Assembly: GCA_009733775.1 (NCBI GenBank) | Contig: WOGZ01000004.1 | Span: 62,001-126,000, forward strand | Source of the DNA: Alectoria sarmentosa | Lineage: Eukaryota > Ascomycota > Lecanoromycetes > Lecanorales > Parmeliaceae | Reading direction: 5' to 3' | DNA length: 64,000 nt | Shown here: in pieces, positions 55,859-64,000 of the stretch | Layout: the number at the start of each line of letters is the position of its first letter | Numbering within the stretch: the first letter of the stretch is position 1 | The notes under the pieces: generated by a model | What the model saw: only the letters and a program-made list of their open reading frames with translations | Databases searched by the model: none | Told to the model about the DNA's origin: nothing | Position numbers and translations under genes: made by a program

Positions 55859-56998
55859 ATGTCGGTTCCATTTACTTGCAATACATGCAAGTTGGAGTTT
55901 GAGAGCGGCGAGCTCCAACGCGCTCATATGCACACGGAGTACCAGTAAGCCTCCACACAAAGGTAGGTTATATCTAAGCTGTCTTTGATTCAATGCAGCG
56001 GATACAACTTGAAGCGCAAAATTGCATCTCTGGCCCCAATTTCTGCCGAGATTTTCGATAGGGATGTCTCCAAATTTCGGGAGGTAGCCGTTGCAAATGG
56101 TGGGATATCCAAACCTGAAGAAGCAACGGAGAAGATTTCCTTGGACACTCAGCCCGGTAAAGTACTGATTGAGATGGATTATACACCCTCGCAATGCTTA
56201 TTCTGCAGCATTGACTCGCCAACAATGGACGACAACGTTGAACACATGTTGAAAGTACATGGAATGTTCATACCAGACAGCGAGGACTTGGAAGACGCCG
56301 AAGGTCTCCTCACCTATTTGTTCAACATCATCACGGAGTTTCGCGAATGTTTGTACTGCGGCAAAACAAAAGAGACAGTTGGGGGCATTCGAAGTCATAT
56401 GATAGACAAGGGCCACTGCAAGATCGCATTTGATGAGGAGCTGGACCAATTCTATGACTTTGAAGGCGGATCCGAGGACGGCGCCGAAGAGGGAATGATC
56501 GGGGAAGACGAGGAACATGGAGAACCTGACAAGACTTCGCCGACTTCGGAGCATGACTTTCATCCGGACAGCGACCACGAACTTCGCTTACCCTCGGGAC
56601 GAGTCCTCGGTCATCGTTCTTTGTTTCATTATTATCGTCAGAATCTCCACTCGTACCCTACACCCGCCGAACGTGCTGAGCGAAGAGCCATAACAGCAGC
56701 GGAAGCTGCCAATGGCGAGAGACCCATCCCACATCACCCAGGACGCCAACTTGCGACAAGCACCAGAGGTGAGATGGGCATGATAGGGGTCAGCGAGTTC
56801 GAGAAGCAAGCGTTGAGGGCAACGGAGAAGAAAGCTCTGAGGGAGGAGACGAGAGCAAGGAACGAGCATGAGTGGCGAGTCAACAAGGAGTCTAATCATC
56901 AGAAGCATTACAGAGTATGCGACCTAAAGATTCTTCTTCTGGCATGATGTCAGGCTGACTCTTCGTAGCCGGCTGACCCTGGGCGATCGAATGGTTGA
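55859..56998 (+). CDS. REI1: Cytosolic 60S subunit biogenesis zinc-finger protein, Rei1/Reh1 type
   Basis: Three exons, 55859-55944, 55999-56914 and 56969-56998; 343 residues. Exon 1 encodes the first C2H2 finger (CNTCKLEFESGELQRAHMHT), joined to YNLKRKIASLAP, the universal Rei1/ZNF622 continuation. Two further fingers follow: CLFCSIDSPTMDDNVEHMLK with VH, and CLYCGKTKETVGGIRSHMID with KGH. The FDEELDQFYDFE acidic block, LRLPSGRVLGHRSLFHYYRQ and the basic end also fit. In yeast Rei1 helps remove Arx1 from pre-60S particles. Whether this is the Rei1 or the Reh1 copy cannot be told; filamentous fungi usually have one. Confidence 0.92.
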
Positions 56999-57264
56999 GG
57001 CAATGAACTTTCGCGACACACCACTTGCCGCGACCAAAGCCTAGGATCAGATACAACGAGTGAAAGCGTGTGAGCCAACAATCGCCACCAAAGTCCAAGT
57101 AAGTAGGCCCCGGAGCATGACCTGACCCCCTTCGAGAAGCAACGCGCCTTCAAGCGCACGAGATCATGGAAAACATGACTCCGGAAGGTAAGTAGTCCGC
57201 AGATCATGGTGGAATTGCGAATTATTTGTACTGTACACTTTGAAGAACCTCCCCAGGGTGTATA

Positions 57265-58110
57265 CTACTTCTTTCCTTTCCGCTTCTTCACCGTGCCTCC
57301 TTTCGATCCTGCCGTAGACCCTCCTGCCGCGGGCCCTCCGGCCTCTATCAGAACCGCTTCTTCGTCGCTGTTGCCAGCTCCTGTCGACGCAGCTTTTGAA
57401 GCCCTTGCAGGCATTTCTCCATCTAATTCTTGCATGAATTTTGACGATATACTTTCTCTCTCTTTGTCCCACCACTCACGGTCTGCTCTACCCTTGGCCT
57501 GCAATTCCGCCACACGCTCACGTATGGTACCGTTGTTGACCATCTCGTTAGCACTTTGGAAGATGGTCTGTCCCCAATTGGTAGCGAAAGCGTTCGCCTA
57601 TCAGATTCATTAAATTCTGATCATCAATCCATAGATGCGGTCTTACCTCCTCCACAACGTCTCTCAGCTCCGCTTCCATCTCTTTCTCTGCTCTTAGGAA
57701 TCTCTGCCACAAATCATCCCCAACGCTACCTCTTTGCAAAAGCTGACTCAGTGGCTGTTTGGATCCTCTTATTGCAAGTATTCTTCGAATGTCTTCCGCA
57801 GCCCGTTGGAGCAATGCGGCTTTCAGTACGCTATCGGGGACGGGCGTGGCTTTGTCTTGGCCTGGTTGAGGTTCGAGATGGAGGAGAGAGAGGTAGATGT
57901 TTCGTTGAACGTGAGAATCGAACCATGGTTCTAACGATGTTGATCTGGCTGTGCTCTTGTAAGCTGCCGTGTGAATTTACTGACCGTGTGCCACTACAAG
58001 GGACACCCACCTGCTTTCCGTTTTCTGTAGAGTGAGGAGAAAGTCGCTAAAGACCCAACCAGTAGAGCTAGATACGCAAAAGGGATTGCAAGCCCAATCA
58101 GGTCCACCAT
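57265..58110 (-). CDS. SEC66: ER translocation complex subunit Sec66 (Sec71)
   Basis: Three exons, 58011-58110, 57647-57963 and 57265-57597, with introns of only 47 and 49 bp; 249 residues. The N-terminus is a single membrane anchor (IPFAYLALLVGSLATFSSLY) followed by basic residues (RKRKA). The cytosolic part has SVLKAALLQRAAEDIRRILA, LLQRGSVGDDLWQRFLRAEK and WGQTIFQSANEMVNN, which match Sec66 in order. Sec66 partners with Sec62, Sec63 and Sec72 in post-translational import into the ER. The C-terminal tail is Gly/Lys-rich. It ends convergently with REI1, 266 bp away, and starts divergently from NPL4. Confidence 0.93.
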
Positions 58111-58569
58111 AGCTTACTTCGAGTGCCGAAGCACCCTTTCCAATGAGGCAGATGGCAGCTCTCTAGGCGCGTTCGAGCCCCTTGGATATAAAAGCCTGTT
58201 AAACGTAGGCCGCTGGTCACCGATGTTGTAGATAAAAGTCACTGGTAACGGCAGCTATTAACTACAAGTACTGGCGAACTTGCAATCTGTCGAGAGCAAT
58301 AAAGTGTCGCATCTGATTTGTTAATAACAAAGAACACCTCGCCAAAATTCCACTTTCTTGAGGCGCAAAGCCGGCCCGAAGATCAGCCGCCGCCGATATG
58401 TAATGAAGCTCTAATCGAGCCATGTCTACCATCTTCGAGGTCCTTCTTTAACATGCCGATTCTGCGAACAATTTTCTCGCAATGCTTTGGAACCACTTAC
58501 TCACTTGTTCCTCAGCTTTGAGCTCATACTCATGACTCAAATCTTGCACATCTAACCTCTGCCGTCATT
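58111..58569. promoter_or_regulatory. Divergent promoter between SEC66 and NPL4
   Basis: 459 bp between start codons pointing away from each other. No motif assigned. Confidence 0.45.
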
Positions 58570-60700
58570 ATGCCGCCTTCAAGCTCCATTCTGTTGCGGT
58601 TCGAGAGCAAGAACGGACAGTTCAGATTGACGGTTGAACCAACTGATCATTTTCCCTCCCTACTTTCCAAAGTATTCAACCTTTACATTACCCTGATCAC
58701 ACAAGAGCAAGGCTAAATTTAGTTCCCTAGATTCTCGATAATCTGCCCAAAGAGGTAGATTCCCGGTCCGTCATACTCTCGAACAAGCCTTTTGGTGGCG
58801 AAGACAGATTGTTGAGCTCTCTGAATGGCGTTCCTATTGCAAAAGTTGGCCTCAGGTATACAACCCTTAATCAGAATTATGTTACCCAACCCTGACCTGT
58901 TTCTATCTAGACATGGAGATAAACTCTTCTTGAAGTACAGCGAACAACCTCCTATGAACGGACACTCTACAGTATCTGTCGCAACTCCTTTACAACCGCA
59001 TAATTCGTCGAACCGCTTGAATGGTATACCCATATTATCAACAGAAGACTTGCCCGTCGCTCCCCCTCCTCAAACTTCTCCGACAGCTACCATCAAGAGT
59101 CCTTGGGAAGTAGTACAGCAGTCAGAGTTGGACAACCGATTAGACAAGCAGGATGGCAAGATACCACGGCGCCGAGACGAGAAAATGTGCAGACACGGTC
59201 AGAAAGGGATGTGCGATTACTGCATGCCACTCGAGCCTTACGCGCCACAGTATTTAGAAGAGAAGAAAGTCAAGCATCTTTCTTTTCATTCTTACCTCCG
59301 TAAGATCAATTCCGCCACCAACAAGCCCGAACTCAAGTCGTCATATATGCCGCCCTTGAGCGAACCATTCTACCGAGTAAAGCGGGACTGTCCGTCAGGG
59401 CACCCACAATGGCCCGAGGGTATCTGTACAAAATGTCAGCCGAGCGCCATCACTTTGCAGGCCCAACCTTATCGAACGGTGGACCATGTCGAGTTTGCGT
59501 CACCCTCGCTCATCAATTCGTTGCTTGACTTTTGGAGAGCCTCAGGTTCACAACGAGTAGGCTTTCTCTACGGTCATTACGAGGAGTACAAGGAAGTACC
59601 GCTAGGCGTTAAAGCTGTCGTTGAAGCCATCTACGAGCCACCACAGATTGATGAATTAGATGGATGCTCACTGCATGATTGGGAGAACGAAAAAGATGTG
59701 GATGAGGTCGCACGATTATGTGGCTTGGAAAAGGTCGGGGTCATATTCACAGATCTTATTGATGCTGGGGCTGGAGACGGTACCGTGATTTGCAAGCGAC
59801 ACATTGATTCTTACTATCTATCATCACTCGAAATCGCCTTCGCAGCCCGGTTGCAGGCCCAAAATCCGAAGCCTACCAAATGGAGTGACACTGGCCGATT
59901 TGGCTCGAATTTTGTTACCTGCGTCTTGAGCGGAGACGAAGACGGAGGTATCGCCATCACAGCTTTTCAGGTCTCGAACTCTGCCGTCGAGATGATAAGA
60001 GCCGACATTGTTGAGCCCTCAGCTGATCCATCAGTCATGATCGTCCGTGGGGAAGAGGAGGATGATGGCTCCACCAGCCGCACGCGCTACATTCCTGAAG
60101 TCTTCTATCGAAGGATCAACGAGTATGGGGCAAGTGTGCAGGAAAACGCAAAGCCCAGCTTCCCAGTCGAATACCTACTTGTCACGCTTACTCATGGCTT
60201 TCCTACCGAGTCGTCACAAATGTTCAACAGTTCGAACTTTGCGATCGAGAATCGCGAAGCCATAGGCCAGAGCCAAGAATGGAAAGCAGTAGCAGCTCAG
60301 CTTGGTGTAAGCGGAAGCAATATCGATGGTCAAAAGGGCATAAAGTCTGTCTCTGACTTCCATTTGCTATGTTTTCTCCACGGCATGGGGATTCTCAGTA
60401 AGGTAATTGCTTTCGCTTCTTTTCTCTTCACCTCTCCTGCCCCTAGCTAACGCTCGACCTCCCGTATAGGAAGAAGAGGCTTTGCTTTGTCGCGTAGCAC
60501 GCACGCACGATCTTGCCGATGGATTCCAATTGCTCGAAACACCCGGCTGGGCCACCTTGCTGGAAATACTGCGGGAAAGCGGTGAGCGTCCCCCCAAGCG
60601 TCCTTCTTCACCTTCTTCTCGTGAATCTAGTCTGGGCTATGAAATTGGTTCAGATGGCGAACAGCTTGCTAAGAGGTTTAAGGGAGCTAGCTTGAGATAG
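58570..60700 (+). CDS. NPL4: Npl4, Cdc48 ubiquitin-adaptor subunit
   Basis: Four exons, 58570-58671, 58731-58855, 58911-60402 and 60470-60700; 649 residues, all phases consistent. Exons 1 and 2 encode the ubiquitin-like start (ILLRFESKNGQFRLTVEPTD, then ILDNLPKEVD). The zinc-binding region contains MCRHGQKGMCDYC at about residue 168 and CPSGHPQWPEGICTKCQPS. The MPN-like core includes GFLYGHYEEYKEVPLGVKAV and EAIYEPPQ. The C-terminal part is DFHLLCFLHGMGILSK joined to EEEALLCRVARTHDLADGFQ. Npl4 with Ufd1 brings ubiquitinated substrates to Cdc48 in ER-associated degradation and other extraction pathways. Confidence 0.96.
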
Positions 60701-61314
60701 CATTGCATCGATATTCCAGTAGACTAGCACAGCGAAATGTATGCATGGATTGGTGCGGATTATGGAGAGGCATCTTTGAGGCGCAGGACGAGCGTAAGAT
60801 TGATTATTGCCGCCACGACGTGATGGTTTAGGCTAGAGCAGGAACGTGTTGAAATTGCGTATGGACCTACTCCAACGAGAGGTAGCCTCGATGCAAACCT
60901 CAGTGGTCGTCCAATCATGACAGTGTTCAACTCTCTGCGTCCCTGAAAATGGCATTCTACTTGGCCACCTTCTTACGCAACTAACTCAGCCGGGTTGTCG
61001 ATTCCTTTCTCAGCATTCCAACGATCAATCTGTTTGGAGGATAACCAAAATCAAAAGATGCATGTTATCACGGGGGCCGACGCACATCGAGTCCCCATTG
61101 CCATGAACCAAATCAGCAATTGCCATGCCTTGGGTAGGACATCGACTCGGAGCAAGCTGCGGACATTTCACAACGTCCAATAAAGCCGCATGAGACGTGG
61201 TGAAAACGGAGCTTGTGCTTTGATCACATCTAGCTTTTGAATCTATAACTTCGTGCCCCTACTGTATATACAAACCTCAGCCCGCATCCCTCATTCCACC
61301 ATCATCAACACGAC
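60701..61314. other. Intergenic between convergent genes
   Basis: No coding sequence supported. Confidence 0.5.
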
Positions 61315-62373
61315 TTACGCCAAAAGATACCTCGCCGCATGCCCGACATGGTCATCCGCAAACGTCGCCATGGTGAAATAGCTATGATCATAGCCGTCCT
61401 GCAAACGCACATTCACTTTGCCTTTGCCTTCTGCCGCTTTGACGAAGTTCTCCGGCAGGAGTTGACCTTGTTTGTAGAAATTGTCACTCGTGCCCTGTTT
61501 CACCATTCTGATTAGCCGGAATACATTCTCGCGCTCGTGGTGGAAGCGGCGGGGGAGAGAAGGACATACGACATCGATCAGAATATCCAACGGCTCCCCG
61601 GACCACTTCTTCACCAGCTCCGTCGCGTCATTCTCCGCCCACTTTGCCTTTTCCTCCTCGCCGAAATAGCCCCCGAAGGCTTTCTGGCCCCATTGGCAGT
61701 TGCTTGGGTTGGCGATTGGCGCGAAGGCGGAGACGGACTTGTATTTGCCGGGGTTCTTGAGGAACTGAAGCGGTGGCATGATCAGCACCGCACGGCTCGG
61801 CACCGTCATTCATGGAACCGCAACAGTACTCACCAAAGTCAAAGCACCGTGTCCGCCCATACTGTGTCCGAAAATGCTGACTCTCTCCGAATCCACCTGT
61901 TTGAAGTTCTCGAAAACGGTCTTGGGTAGCTCCGAGGTGATGTAGCTGTACATCTTGTAGCCATTGTTCCACGGCGATTTGGTGGCATCGACGTAGAACC
62001 CCGCGCCGCTTCCGAAGTCGAAGGATTCGTCTTCGCCTTCGATCTTCAGACCACCTGACAAGGCATCAAAATCTGGCTGTCAACAGACAGAAAGGACGGG
62101 TGGTATACGTGGGCTCGTGTCCGGGTAGAGCACCGCAATGCCCTTCTCGCTCGCCGCATGCTGGAAAAAACCTTTCTCTGCCCCGTTGTCTCCGGTGCAT
62201 GTCAAACCGGCCAGGTAGATCAAGAGGGGGACTTTGTGGAGGGCATTGGTGGTAGTTTGAGGGGGCAGATAGAGATTGAAGGCCATTTCGCAACTGGTGG
62301 AGGAGGCATTGTGGGAGAGTTTAAGGAGTTTGCCGCCGAAGGATGCGATTGTTGCTTTTGTTTGGATAGACAT
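61315..62373 (-). CDS. S-formylglutathione hydrolase (esterase D type)
   Basis: Four exons, 62109-62373, 61834-62054, 61570-61764 and 61315-61494; 286 residues, the usual size. The catalytic triad is visible: Ser about 153 in IFGHSMGGHGALTL, Asp in GTSDNFYKQGQLLPENF, and His in DGYDHSYFTMATF. Family blocks KVPLLIYLAGLTCTGDNG, EKGFFQHAASEKGIAVLYPD and GAGFYVDATKSPWNNGYKMY are all present. The enzyme releases formate and glutathione in the formaldehyde detoxification pathway, in the cytosol. The gene lies in tandem with separase on the minus strand and is convergent with NPL4. Confidence 0.95.
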
Positions 62374-62874
62374 TGTCGTTGTGGATGAGGGTTCAACATG
62401 TTATTAGACTTGAGAAAGCGAAGTTTAGACACATTTGGAGGGAAGCTGTGACGTCGATGGGTGGAGATTGCGGGGATACTTCCGCACCTGCTGTCTCCAA
62501 AAGGTGAAAAGAGGATAAAGTATTCCTGATACCTGCCATCTTCATCCGCAGTTTGTCGGTCCATCGTCAAGGCCAATAAGAGAAAGAAGAAGAAAAAGAT
62601 TCTTTTAATCACTGACTTGTTAGAACTCAATCAAAACAGACTGTGGTATCCGCAAAACGGGCGACTTGAAACGCAATGCTTCAACATGAAAAAGGCGGCT
62701 GTCCAATGATCCAACCAAGTCCACCTTGTTCTTCCTGTAAAAATTGAAAATAAAAGACTAGAAGCACAGCAACCGTAAATGCCCACTGCATGCTCCTGAG
62801 CTCACTCCAATCATCTTTGATTGCGTAGTGCTGATGATGACTCCCACCCAGTGCTCTTTACCCAATCTCGCTAA
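62374..62874. other. Intergenic, promoter of the formylglutathione hydrolase gene
   Basis: No coding sequence supported; an A/G-rich tract (agagaaagaagaagaaaaaga) at about 62580. Confidence 0.5.
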
Positions 62875-64000
62875 TCAACAAAGATATACAGGTACACCAT
62901 ACACGACAGGCGCCGCCCCATTCAGATACCTTAATATACAAGAACCTCGACCTCGTGCGACGGCCTGATCCAAAGACATCGACTTGCTCTCGTCCTTCCC
63001 CGCCTTCTCAACGATCTTGGCTCTGCTCTTGCCTGTCTGCCTCGCTCCTTTCTTGATTGGACTGCTCAACACGGGCTGATGACCTCCGAAAAGTCCCCAC
63101 TTCTCCAAAACGGTTTGAGAAAAACGGTCAATGTCTTTATCCGTCACATCCCAGAGCGTTGCTAGCGTCGCAGGGCAGCCAGCATGCATGTAGCTCATCG
63201 GCGTTCCGTACGGTTCGAATTCCCCGGCTTCGGTCAGTGCTCCACTGCTGCAGCCCATCAATAGAGCTACAGCACACTTGTCTAGTTTCTTGATGGTCCT
63301 AGATCGTATGTACTGCCCACCGCTGCCATGTCCGAAGTACAAGAATATGTCGTTGCTCTCCAAGCAAGCCTTCATTTCGGCTTCGGTAGGCTCTCGCTGA
63401 ACGATGCACTCCCAGCCTGAAAGCTCCTGCAGTGGTTTTTCGAACACGTCTTGGGTTGTCGCTAAATCACCTCCTGGATTCAGTATACATGCTCCTTTAT
63501 TTCTGCTGGCGTATATTCGGCCATCGGCTCTTGTTGAACTCCGCCTTTGTTGTAATATCCTATCCCTTAAGCATCCGAGGGAAGGCAGCCGAGATACGGC
63601 GTGATCTTTAAGACATGGCAGTGATTCCCATGGGAAGCAATGGACATTCTTGTCCAGAATGAGTACCGTATGATTTTCCGACTCATTGCCTTGCTCATTC
63701 TCATCAGCTTGATGGTAGTGCCGAAGGGCATCAACTATATCAATCACAATCTACAAGAAGTCAGCAGAAGCAACTCAGGGCCAGAATTAGAGTGGGGCAT
63801 CAACTGACGGAGTCGAAATCGACCTCGTCATAAGCGTTACGTTCGCCATTGAATTGTAGAATATCGACCACGAAGTACAGAAGATCCACCAAAGGCTCAT
63901 CTAGCTCATTAGAGTCGCTCGGATTTCCGAGGCCAACAAAAAGCTCGAGCACGCGTAGATCTAGCGCAACGCGACTCGATTGGCCTCCTCGTCCTGATTT
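62875..64000 (-). CDS. Separase (partial, C-terminal catalytic part)
   Basis: The gene enters from beyond the right edge. A partial exon, 63809-64000, codes for a segment ending VDFDS; a 58-bp intron follows; the last exon, 62875-63750, starts IVIDIVDALRHYHQ. Caspase-like catalytic residues are both present: His in DIFLYFGHGSGGQYI and Cys in AVALLMGCSSGALTE. The preceding NVHCFPWESLPCLK and the GCPATLATLWDVTDKDIDRF block are standard for separase (Esp1, Cut1, BimB). Separase cleaves the kleisin of cohesin at anaphase. About 356 residues are visible; the family is usually over 1600. Confidence 0.95.

Noticed and set aside
1..64000. tRNA, rRNA, CRISPR arrays and autonomous transposons
   Set aside because: I looked for tRNA T-loop patterns, spaced direct repeats and transposase or reverse-transcriptase motifs and saw none that held up; this was by eye only.

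Overview
The window is nuclear DNA of a filamentous ascomycete (Pezizomycotina). The evidence is many short spliceosomal introns (about 45-150 bp, with GTRNGT-like donors and CTRAC-like branch points), dense genes on both strands with no operons, and a gene set typical of that group: Zn2Cys6 regulator, Sac7-type RhoGAP, separase, SMP-domain protein, SesB-type hydrolase with kinesin-light-chain-like TPRs. I could not assign a class or species. Most genes are split by introns, so exon coordinates were worked out by hand from splice signals, reading phase and remembered family patterns. None of this was checked by alignment.

Left part (1-26 kb): a very long disordered protein with a degenerate methyltransferase-like tail (1953-6641); a decayed Zn2Cys6 transcription factor (7369-10056); a DUF1932 dehydrogenase (11121-12336); a MITE-like inverted repeat (12588-12849); an HDHD5/CECR5-like HAD protein (13553-15047); a Ser/Pro-rich protein (16094-17104); a divergent mitochondrial pair, prohibitin 1 (17783-18748) and QCR8 (19032-19689); NHP2 (20340-21130); two tandem hydrophilic, LEA-like genes (22030-22522, 23050-23942); and the BMT6-like rRNA methyltransferase (25050-26228).

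Middle part (27-43 kb): a stand-alone class I terpene cyclase-like gene with variant metal-binding motifs (27907-29420), a GPI-anchored Ser/Thr-rich wall protein (30623-31648), a Sac7-like RhoGAP (33999-36857), TIM9 (37809-38253), a Pgc1-like glycerophosphodiester phosphodiesterase (40493-41741) and a small AN1 zinc-finger protein (42452-42670).

A gene-decay island spans about 43.8-53.8 kb. It holds a SET-domain gene with an odd C-terminus, a broken FAD monooxygenase, a broken gene of an unnamed fungal family and a broken subtilase. Three apparently intact genes sit among them: GPI11, a single-pass membrane protein, and a 902-residue protein joining N-terminal TPRs to a C-terminal SesB-like alpha/beta hydrolase without any NACHT or NB-ARC NTPase. 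This last protein is the best candidate for an unusual system, because its parts are those of fungal NLR-like immune receptors in a different order and without the switch domain.

Right part (54-64 kb): conserved housekeeping genes. These are a class II aldolase/adducin-like enzyme, a REI1-type 60S biogenesis zinc-finger protein, SEC66, NPL4, S-formylglutathione hydrolase, and the 3' catalytic part of separase, which runs off the window. No tRNA, rRNA, CRISPR array or autonomous transposon was recognised.
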